The notes under the pieces are model-generated. The model saw only the letters and a list, made by a program, of their open reading frames with translations, made no database searches and had not been told where the DNA came from. Shown in pieces: positions 1-5,056 of a stretch of 5,056 nucleotides of DNA. Position 1 is the first letter of the stretch. Every line of letters starts with the position of its first letter. Source of the stretch: Bacteroidales bacterium (GTDB lineage Bacteria > Bacteroidota > Bacteroidia > Bacteroidales > UBA932). The translations under genes and the position numbers were made by a program. Location of the stretch: positions 1 through 5,056 of the forward strand of contig JAFZIX010000260.1 in the NCBI GenBank assembly GCA_017554135.1, read 5' to 3'.

Positions 1-1984
1 GAAAACCATCACCCTGGCCTTCCCCTGGCGCACCCTTCACGCCCGCATCTGGAAAGTGGCGGTCGGCCGCACGGATCTTTACCTCCTGGACACCGACTTC
101 GAGGATAACCTCGCCGAAGACAGGCAGATTACCTACCAGCTTTACGGCGGCGACTGGGAAAACCGCCTCAAGCAGGAAATACTCCTCGGCATCGGCGGCA
201 TCCGCGCCCTTCGCGCCATCGGCCTGCATCCTGCCATTTACCACTCCAACGAAGGCCATGCCGCATTTATCGGCCTTGAGCGCCTCCGCGAGTATATGTA
301 TGAGCAGAAGATGGATTACAGCGAGGCGATGGAACTGGTGCGTGCCAGCGGCCTGTTCACCACGCACACTCCGGTTCCCGCCGGGCACGACGCCTTCGAA
401 GAGGATATGATGTACCGTTATTTCGGTCATTATCCTTCCCGTTTCGGCATCAGCTGGGAGACACTGCTGGGCCTGGGCAAGGTGAACGTGGACGACCATA
501 ACGAGCGCTTCAGCATGAGCATCCTGGCAGCCAACTGTTCGCAGAACGTAAACGGCGTTTCGATGCTGCACGGCAAGGTGAGCCAGGGCATCTTCGCCAA
601 TATGTACAAGGGATATCTCCCCGAGGAACTGCATATCAGTTATGTTACCAACGGCGTACACTATCCCACCTGGGCTTCCAAGGAATGGAAGGCCGTCCAT
701 GCAAAGGTCTTCGGTCCGGAATTCCAGACCCACCACTACGACAAGCGCTGTTTCGAGGGACTCTACAATGTGTCCGACGACGAAATCTGGAACACCCGCA
801 AGGTTCTAAAGAAGGAACTCATCCGCATCATCAACGACCGTCTCGCCAATCCGGAAGTGAGCAGCCACTATTCTCCCAGCGAGGTAGTAGCCATCAAGGA
901 GAATCTGCGCGAGGATGTGCTGACGATAGGATTCGCCCGCCGCTTCGCAACCTACAAGCGCGCCACCCTGCTGTTCTCCGATCTGGATAAACTGGATGAG
1001 ATAGTCAATGACCCTGTTCATCCGGTGCAGTTCATTTTCGCCGGAAAGGCGCACCCCGCCGACGGTGCCGGCCAGGACCTCATCAAGCAGATAATCGAGA
1101 TCTCCAAGCAGGACCGTTTCCTTGGCAAGATAGTCTTCGTGCCCGGATACGACATCTCCCTCGCAAAGAGGCTGGTGCAGGGCGTGGACGTATGGCTCAA
1201 CAACCCGACGCGCCCCCTCGAGGCCTCCGGAACTTCCGGCGAAAAGGCCGTAATGAACGGCGTCATGCACTTCTCCGTGCTCGACGGATGGTGGGTGGAA
1301 GGCTACAAGGAAGGTTGCGGCTGGGCTCTGCCTCTCGAAAAGACCTACGAGGACCAGAACTACCAGAACGAACTCGATGCCGCCAAGATTTATGGCATAA
1401 TCGAGAATGAGATAGCCCCTGCATACTATAGCAAGGACCCCGCCACCGGCATTTCCGCCGAGTGGCTGGGATTCATCCGCAATACCATCGCACACGTGGC
1501 TTGCAACTTCACCACCAACAGGATGATGGAGGATTACTGCATCCAGTATTATCAGCCGCAGTACGACCGCTTCAACTCCCTCCTCGCCGACAACTGCGCC
1601 AAGGCGCGTGAGATTGCCGCCTGGAAAAAGAAGGTGGAGGATGCCTGGCCGAATATCTCCATCAAGAGTTATTCTTCGCCGAACGCCTCCTATGTGCTTT
1701 CGCAGGATAATCCCCTCGCCAGCGAGGTAGTCGCGGATCTTGCGGGCCTGTCGCCAGAAGATATAGGTGTGGAGATGATTTTCGCAGTGGCGGATAAGAA
1801 GAATGAGTTGCATATCCAGGAGACCGTTCAATATGACGTGGTTTCCTTTGAGGATGGAGTGGCTACCTACCGCACCTCCGTTATCCCCGAGCGCACCGGT
1901 ATGTACCAGATAGGCGTGCGGCTTTATGCCAAGAACGCCCTTCTTCCCCACAGAATGGATTTCCCTCTGGTGAAATGGCTGTAA
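1..1984 (+). CDS. glgP: Alpha-glucan (glycogen) phosphorylase, GT35 family, 5'-truncated by window edge
   Basis: Cytoplasmic PLP enzyme that releases glucose-1-phosphate from the non-reducing ends of glycogen or maltodextrin. The frame is open from position 2 to TAA 1982-1984 (660 residues). A GTG at 56 is only an internal valine, because upstream codons already read as family sequence (FPWRTLHARIWKVAVGR). Visible motifs are NEGHAAF (from 248), TTHTPVPAGHDAF (359-397), FARRFATYKR (932-961), FAGKAHPAD (1037-1063) and the PLP site EASGTSGEK (1220-1246), whose lysine codon is 1244-1246. The C-terminal beta-rich part (about 1650-1981) ends PHRMDFPLVKWL, as I recall for Bacteroidota members. Stand-alone members are about 850 residues, so roughly 190 are missing, or more if this is one of the fusions to glycogen synthase reported in the phylum. 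The common SGMK is SGEK here, with the lysine kept. The 3' end overlaps ribF by 10 nt. The family call is firm; the exact subtype is not. Confidence 0.95.
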   Translation, partial: KTITLAFPWRTLHARIWKVAVGRTDLYLLDTDFEDNLAEDRQITYQLYGGDWENRLKQEILLGIGGIRALRAIGLHPAIYHSNEGHAAFIGLERLREYMYEQKMDYSEAMELVRASGLFTTHTPVPAGHDAFEEDMMYRYFGHYPSRFGISWETLLGLGKVNVDDHNERFSMSILAANCSQNVNGVSMLHGKVSQGIFANMYKGYLPEELHISYVTNGVHYPTWASKEWKAVHAKVFGPEFQTHHYDKRCFEGLYNVSDDEIWNTRKVLKKELIRIINDRLANPEVSSHYSPSEVVAIKENLREDVLTIGFARRFATYKRATLLFSDLDKLDEIVNDPVHPVQFIFAGKAHPADGAGQDLIKQIIEISKQDRFLGKIVFVPGYDISLAKRLVQGVDVWLNNPTRPLEASGTSGEKAVMNGVMHFSVLDGWWVEGYKEGCGWALPLEKTYEDQNYQNELDAAKIYGIIENEIAPAYYSKDPATGISAEWLGFIRNTIAHVACNFTTNRMMEDYCIQYYQPQYDRFNSLLADNCAKAREIAAWKKKVEDAWPNISIKSYSSPNASYVLSQDNPLASEVVADLAGLSPEDIGVEMIFAVADKKNELHIQETVQYDVVSFEDGVATYRTSVIPERTGMYQIGVRLYAKNALLPHRMDFPLVKWL

Positions 1985-2838
1985 TCGCTACAGGATTCTT
2001 CGACGGCGTGCATATCGGCCACCGTCTGGTGATTGAGACTCTCGTATCCGAGGCGCGCAAGCGCGGGGAAGAGAGTCTCGTTCTCACCTTTTGGCCGCAC
2101 CCTCGAATAGTCCTCCAGGATGATGCTATGGAACTCCGGCTGCTGAATACTGCGGCGGAGAAATTGTCTTTGTTGAAAGGCTTGGGCATCGACAGGGTTG
2201 AGCAGATGGAGTTCACCAAGGAGTTCAGTATGATGAATACCGAGCAGTACCTGCGTGAGATAGTCAAGGAGAAATACGGCGGCACCGCCATTCTTCTGGG
2301 CTACGACAACCGCATCGGTCACGATTCCCTGAATCCCGTGCAGACGGCCGAAATAGCCGCTTCCCTTGGCTTGGACGTAATTCGTGCAGATAAGGTATCT
2401 GCCGTTGGTATTGCCGTGAGTTCCACCAAGATCCGCACGGCCCTCAAGAACGGTGATGTGGAAACGGCTTCCGAGTATCTTTGCTACGACTATAGCCTTT
2501 CCGGCATCGTTGTTCACGGCAAGAAACTGGGACGCACCATAGGATTTCCTACCGCCAATCTGGAATTGGATGAGCCCTTGAAGTTGATTCCTGCTATCGG
2601 AGTTTATCTTTCAAGGGTGCAGGTGGGAGGACGCAGTTTCTATGGTATGACCAATGTGGGGCCCACCATTGAAACTCACATCTTCGATTTCGACGAAGAG
2701 ATTTACGGGGAAACGATTCATGTGAGTTTCGTGAAGCGCATCCGGGACGAAATAGGCTTCCCCACGCTGGAAGATTTGAAAGCCCAGTTGCACAAGGATG
2801 AGGATTATTGTAAAAAATTGTTATCTTTGCACAAATAA
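1975..2838 (+). CDS. ribF: Bifunctional riboflavin kinase / FMN adenylyltransferase (FAD synthetase)
   Basis: Cytoplasmic enzyme converting riboflavin to FMN and then FAD with ATP. It has 287 residues. The N-terminal nucleotidyltransferase half (about 1-155) carries FFDGVHIGH with HIGH at 13-16, GYDNRIGH at 109-116 and SSTKIR at 149-154. The C-terminal kinase half (about 160-285) has GRTIGFPTAN with PTAN at 192-195, the probable catalytic Glu in ETH at 233-235, and DFDEEIYGE after it. ATG 1975 is the only convincing start: it gives just enough sequence for the first beta strand, although many RibF proteins carry 15-20 more N-terminal residues. The loop between NVG (227-229) and TIETH is unusually short, lacking the usual NPT-containing insert. 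The start lies inside the end of glgP (10 nt overlap, no Shine-Dalgarno), which suggests cotranscription and translational coupling. The greA -7 box lies within its last codons. Confidence 0.95.
   Translation: MAVIATGFFDGVHIGHRLVIETLVSEARKRGEESLVLTFWPHPRIVLQDDAMELRLLNTAAEKLSLLKGLGIDRVEQMEFTKEFSMMNTEQYLREIVKEKYGGTAILLGYDNRIGHDSLNPVQTAEIAASLGLDVIRADKVSAVGIAVSSTKIRTALKNGDVETASEYLCYDYSLSGIVVHGKKLGRTIGFPTANLELDEPLKLIPAIGVYLSRVQVGGRSFYGMTNVGPTIETHIFDFDEEIYGETIHVSFVKRIRDEIGFPTLEDLKAQLHKDEDYCKKLLSLHK
2822..2829 (+). promoter_or_regulatory. Bacteroidota-type promoter -7 box for greA
   Basis: TATCTTTG matches the TAnnTTTG -7 consensus used by the primary sigma factor of Bacteroidota. It sits in an AT-rich patch at the end of ribF, upstream of greA. 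By analogy, transcription would start around 2835-2840. I see no good TTTG-like -33 element at the expected distance (about 2797-2802 reads GATGAG), so the call rests on the -7 box, the base composition and the position. It would give greA and the genes behind it a promoter independent of glgP-ribF. Confidence 0.65.
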
Positions 2839-2846
2839 CCAACCGA

Positions 2847-2877
2847 GGGTTCTGCTTTTCAGGCAGGACTCCTTTTT
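2847..2877 (+). terminator. Hairpin with T-run between ribF and greA: terminator or greA leader attenuator
   Basis: The arms 2847-2855 (GGGTTCTGC) and 2863-2871 (GCAGGACTC) form a 9-bp stem, with two G-U wobbles when read as RNA. The loop is 7 nt (TTTTCAG). The stem is followed by one C and five Ts (2873-2877). This is the form of a modest intrinsic terminator for ribF readthrough. It lies downstream of the greA -7 box and ends 8 nt before the greA ATG, so transcripts from that promoter must also cross it. It could therefore act as a leader attenuator or hold back translation of greA. The U-run is short, so termination strength is uncertain. Confidence 0.6.
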
Positions 2878-2885
2878 GATTGAAT

Positions 2886-3356
2886 ATGGTAGCAATACAT
2901 TATATGAGCCAGGAAGGGCTCGATAAATTGAAGAAGGAACTGGCCGATGCTCTGGCACAGCGCCCCGTCATCTCCGCGGCGATTGCGGAGGCCCGCGAGA
3001 AGGGTGATCTCTCGGAGAATGCAGAATATGAGTCCGCACGCGAGGCGCAGGGGCTCCTGGAAATGAAGATTGCGAATCTTCAGAACCAGGTGGCAAACGC
3101 CAAAGTGGTGGATTCTTCCCAGCTCGGCACCGATAAAGTGCAGATGCTCAACAAGGTGAAGGTGCAGAACCTCTCCGCCGGGATGACGATGGAGTTCACC
3201 ATCGTGGGCGAGACCGAAGCCGACTTCAGCAAAGGCCGTCTTGCGGCCACCACTCCCATCGCCAAGGCTCTCCTGGGTCACGGAAAGGGTGAAGTGGTGG
3301 AAGCGCAGGTGCCTTCAGGAACCATCAAGTTCAAGATTCTGGAAATCTCTCTCTAG
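2886..3356 (+). CDS. greA: Transcript cleavage / elongation factor GreA
   Basis: GreA enters the RNA polymerase secondary channel and stimulates cleavage of backtracked RNA, rescuing stalled complexes. It has 156 residues. An N-terminal coiled coil (about 1-75) carries the tip signature GDLSENAEYESAREAQG. With ATG 2886 as start, the two tip acidic residues fall at D41 and E44, exactly the E. coli GreA numbering, which supports this start over the in-frame TTG at 2880 or ATG at 2904. The C-terminal FKBP-like domain (about 80-156) contains TPIAKALLGHGKGEVVEAQVPSG-type sequence. There is no clear Shine-Dalgarno; the 5' leader is short and dominated by the hairpin at 2847-2877. The HIT gene starts 1 nt after the TAG stop, so the two are almost certainly cotranscribed. 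Nothing in the protein looks degenerate. Confidence 0.96.
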   Translation: MVAIHYMSQEGLDKLKKELADALAQRPVISAAIAEAREKGDLSENAEYESAREAQGLLEMKIANLQNQVANAKVVDSSQLGTDKVQMLNKVKVQNLSAGMTMEFTIVGETEADFSKGRLAATTPIAKALLGHGKGEVVEAQVPSGTIKFKILEISL

Positions 3357-3357
3357 T

Positions 3358-3762
3358 ATGGCAACTATTTTCACACGCATCGCAAACGGGGAGATCCCTT
3401 CCTATAAGGTGGCGGAGAGCGAGGACTTCTATGCTTTTCTGGATATCAGCCCCCTTGCAGAAGGCCATACCCTGGTGATTCCCAAGAAGGTTGAGGATGA
3501 TTATATCTTCAATCTCGAGCCTGCGGTTTATGAAGGCCTCTGGGCATTTGCCCGCAAGGTGGCCGTGGCGCTCAAGGCAGCCGTTCCCTGCAAGAGGGTT
3601 GGCGTGGCCGTGCTCGGAATGGAAGTTCCCCACACCCATATCCATCTGGTTCCCCTCCAGACCGAGGGAGATCTTGATTTCCGCAAGAAGCGCCCCGAGG
3701 TGACTCCTGAGCGTATGGCGGAGATTGCAAAAGCCATACTCGCAGAATATGAAAAGCTTTAG
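3358..3762 (+). CDS. HIT (histidine triad) family nucleotide-binding protein, HinT-like
   Basis: Small cytoplasmic protein of 134 residues from the HIT superfamily. HinT-type members bind purine nucleotides and hydrolyse nucleoside phosphoramidates or acyl-nucleotides; the physiological substrate here cannot be told. The N-terminus MATIFTRIANGEIPSYKV is typical, followed by the FLDISPLAEGHTLVIPKK segment that forms the nucleotide pocket. The triad HTHIHLV is complete (His92, His94, His96, after GMEVP), with the central histidine as expected nucleophile. ATG 3358 is chosen because it gives the canonical N-terminus; the frame continues upstream but only as the out-of-frame shadow of greA. It starts 1 nt after greA and overlaps the lipoprotein gene by 14 nt, so it is the middle gene of a compact operon. 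A greA-HIT neighbourhood is, as I recall, common in Bacteroidota. Confidence 0.94.
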   Translation: MATIFTRIANGEIPSYKVAESEDFYAFLDISPLAEGHTLVIPKKVEDDYIFNLEPAVYEGLWAFARKVAVALKAAVPCKRVGVAVLGMEVPHTHIHLVPLQTEGDLDFRKKRPEVTPERMAEIAKAILAEYEKL

Positions 3763-4855
3763 GATTATCGCAACTGCCGTGCTGGCGCTTGCTCTTTCGG
3801 CCTGCCAGGGCGGCAAGGCTACTATAGATTGCACGGTGAAGGATGCCCCTTCGCAGAAGTTGGTCATCAGCCAGCTTAACGGCACTATCACCGAGGTGAT
3901 GGATACGGTGAGGACCGATGCTGCCGGTCATTTCACTTATAAACTGAAGGTCCGGGAAGGCAATCCTGAATTCTTCTATGTTTATAAAGGCGGCACCCGC
4001 CTCGCATCTGTCCTTCTTGAGAAGGGCGAAAGTGTTGTGGTTGAGGCTGATACCCTTGGCAATTTCGAGGTTTCCGGTTCTGCCGGATCCATCCTTCTCA
4101 AGGAGGGTGATGACAATTTCCGCACATTTGTGAGCAATCTCTACGCTCTCTCCGCTGCCGGTGCCGAGCCTAATGAGATAGCGAAGGAATATATCCGCCA
4201 CTATCGCGAGGCGGTGAAGTTCGTTCTGGTGAACAACAAGTCGCTGGCCGTTATCCCAGTGCTTTACGAGAATATCGGCGGCAGCACCGCCACCTTCTCC
4301 GGAGTGAGCGATGCACTGATTTTCCGCAGCACTTGTGATTCGCTTAAGACTGTCTATCCCGAGTCCAAATATGTGAAGGCTCTCGAGAAGGAGGCTGCCC
4401 GCCGCATAAATCTTTTCGAAATGTCCAACCGTCTGAATTCGGCAGAGGAGCGCGCATATCCTATGCTCCGCATGCCTTCAATTGATGGCACGATGGCTGA
4501 TATAGACAGCCTTGGATCGAAGATGACCCTTGTGTATTTCTGGGATGACAGTGACGCCACCCACAAGATGTATAATCTTGATGTGCTGAAGCCAATTTAC
4601 GAGAAGTATCATCCTCTCGGCCTGGAGATCTACGCCATCAGCGTGAATGCCGACAAGGTTGCCTGGGCGCAGACCGTAAAGGCGCAGGAACTGCCCTGGA
4701 TTAATGTGAACGACGGCCTCGGCACCGCCTCCGGCTCGCTTTTCTCCTTCAATATCCAGAGCATACCTTCGATGGTTCTCATCAGTGCCGACGGCACGGA
4801 GCCCATCCCTGGCGAGCGTCAGCTCAAGGCTGAATTGGAGAAGGCTTTAAAATAG
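3749..4855 (+). CDS. Lipoprotein with DUF4369-like N-terminus and cysteine-less thioredoxin-fold C-terminus
   Basis: Predicted envelope lipoprotein of 368 residues. From ATG 3749 the N-terminus is a basic start, a hydrophobic stretch and lipobox LSAC with lipidated Cys19; the alternative TTG at 3725 would only lengthen the n-region. After Cys19 comes QGGK, without the acidic run of the Bacteroidota surface-export signal, so a periplasm-facing location is more likely. Residues about 24-115 resemble DUF4369 (a beta-rich domain often found before TlpA-like domains). About 115-240 is mostly helical, and about 245-368 is TlpA/AhpC-TSA-like: LVYFW ending at Trp265, AISVNADKVAW, and the cis-Pro loop SIPSMVLI with Pro340. 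The redox CxxC is missing: D269 and H272 occupy the two Cys positions. Thiol oxidoreductase activity is therefore unlikely; a binding or structural role is an inference. It overlaps the HIT gene by 14 nt and the convergent tsaB end by 9 bp. Confidence 0.88.
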   Translation: MKSFRIIATAVLALALSACQGGKATIDCTVKDAPSQKLVISQLNGTITEVMDTVRTDAAGHFTYKLKVREGNPEFFYVYKGGTRLASVLLEKGESVVVEADTLGNFEVSGSAGSILLKEGDDNFRTFVSNLYALSAAGAEPNEIAKEYIRHYREAVKFVLVNNKSLAVIPVLYENIGGSTATFSGVSDALIFRSTCDSLKTVYPESKYVKALEKEAARRINLFEMSNRLNSAEERAYPMLRMPSIDGTMADIDSLGSKMTLVYFWDDSDATHKMYNLDVLKPIYEKYHPLGLEIYAISVNADKVAWAQTVKAQELPWINVNDGLGTASGSLFSFNIQSIPSMVLISADGTEPIPGERQLKAELEKALK

Positions 4856-5056
4856 CTTTTTGGGAGTAGTTGCAATAAACTGCTTCAGGTAGAAGGGTTC
4901 GAAGTACGCGATGTCTTCGAACTCTTTTTTTTCGTATTTCTGCATGGCTGGAACCAGCATGGACGCCGCTTCGGGGCACGCCTGGCGGAATATGCGTGCG
5001 TACGGGAGCCAGCCTCCGGAGGACCTGTCCACCCCCGGACAGGGGCAGGGGGAGGG
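4847..5056 (-). CDS. tsaB: tRNA threonylcarbamoyladenosine (t6A) biosynthesis protein TsaB, C-terminal end only
   Basis: Minus-strand frame open from the right edge to TAA at 4849-4847; only the last ~69 codons are present. TsaB is the non-catalytic dimer partner of TsaD in the complex that makes t6A37 on ANN-decoding tRNAs. The C-terminus matches the family: ASMLVPAMQKY, then FEDIAYFEPFYLKQF and a short basic tail ATTPKKLF; the EP-x-YL element is shared with E. coli TsaB. The GTG at 5032 is not a real start. Upstream of about 5005 the frame reads PSPCPCPGVDRSSGGW, which does not resemble TsaB, while another minus frame there reads SGGGQVLRRLAP, a better fit to the glycine-rich turn before the C-terminal helix. 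A one-base error or frameshift near the GGG at 5004-5006 (plus strand) is possible. The identity rests on about 50 residues. Confidence 0.72.
   Translation of the reverse strand, partial: PSPCPCPGVDRSSGGWLPYARIFRQACPEAASMLVPAMQKYEKKEFEDIAYFEPFYLKQFIATTPKKLF
5024..5043. repeat. Perfect 7-bp inverted repeat inside the tsaB edge region
   Basis: CCTGTCC (5024-5030) and GGACAGG (5037-5043) are perfect inverted copies around a 6-nt C-rich spacer. Just to the left is a 10-bp palindrome, CCTCCGGAGG (5013-5022), and to the right a purine-rich G tract runs to the window end. The structure lies within the minus-strand open frame, so it may be coincidental coding sequence; no function is claimed. Confidence 0.5.

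Noticed and set aside
806..1951. A 381-codon open frame on the minus strand inside glgP
   Set aside because: It is antisense to a clearly conserved phosphorylase, its translation shows no recognisable family, and long antisense frames are common opposite GC-rich coding sequence.
1924..2517. A 197-codon minus-strand open frame across the glgP-ribF junction
   Set aside because: It is antisense to two conserved genes, and the translation shows no domain or motif.
2788..2810. TTG triplets at 2788-2790 and 2808-2810 as a -33 element for the greA promoter
   Set aside because: Their spacing to the -7 box (31 and 11 bp) does not fit the roughly 19-21 bp expected.
2880..2885. A TTG start at 2880 for greA, adding two residues
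   Set aside because: ATG 2886 is a better codon and places the tip acidic residues at 41 and 44 as in E. coli GreA.
3241..3357. A 39-residue N-terminal extension of the HIT protein starting at ATG 3241
   Set aside because: The extension is the out-of-frame shadow of the greA 3' end, and HIT proteins of this type begin at the residues encoded from 3358.
3572..4201. A 209-codon minus-strand open frame across the HIT and lipoprotein genes
   Set aside because: Both plus-strand genes have strong family motifs in this stretch; the antisense product has none.
1..5056. A novel defence, mobile or biosynthetic system
   Set aside because: Every gene belongs to a recognisable housekeeping or common envelope family, and no transposase, integrase, repeat array or toxin-antitoxin-like pair is visible.

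Overview
This 5 kb window looks like ordinary chromosomal DNA of a moderately GC-rich member of the Bacteroidota, most likely Bacteroidales (Alistipes/Rikenellaceae-like or an uncultured gut relative; the family is a guess). Three things point there: a TAnnTTTG-type -7 promoter box ahead of greA, start codons without clear Shine-Dalgarno sequences, and a lipoprotein with a DUF4369-like N-terminus and a thioredoxin-fold C-terminus. I see no mobile elements, RNA genes, CRISPR arrays or foreign-looking tracts, and no previously undescribed multi-gene system.

Layout. Positions 1-1984 (+) hold the last 660 residues of an alpha-glucan (glycogen) phosphorylase whose start lies outside the window. 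Its end overlaps by 10 nt the start of ribF (1975-2838, +), the bifunctional riboflavin kinase/FAD synthetase. A short gap (2839-2885) holds a hairpin with a T-run, and a promoter -7 box sits just upstream inside the last codons of ribF. A tight three-gene group follows: greA (2886-3356), a HIT-family nucleotide-binding protein (3358-3762, 1 nt later) and a thioredoxin-fold lipoprotein (3749-4855, 14 nt overlap). At the right edge, on the minus strand, is the 3' end of what looks like tsaB (4847-5056). It converges on the lipoprotein gene, and their 3' ends overlap by 9 bp.

How the genes work together. They are mostly housekeeping genes: storage glucan breakdown, flavin cofactor synthesis, rescue of backtracked RNA polymerase, nucleotide phosphoramidate chemistry, an envelope lipoprotein and tRNA t6A modification. 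The close packing suggests two transcription units, glgP-ribF and greA-hit-lipoprotein, with the second having its own promoter and a leader hairpin.

Points worth a second look are the promoter/hairpin arrangement in front of greA, the loss of both active-site cysteines in the lipoprotein's thioredoxin domain, a shortened loop in the riboflavin kinase half of RibF, and a possible frameshift plus GC-rich hairpin in tsaB at the right edge.
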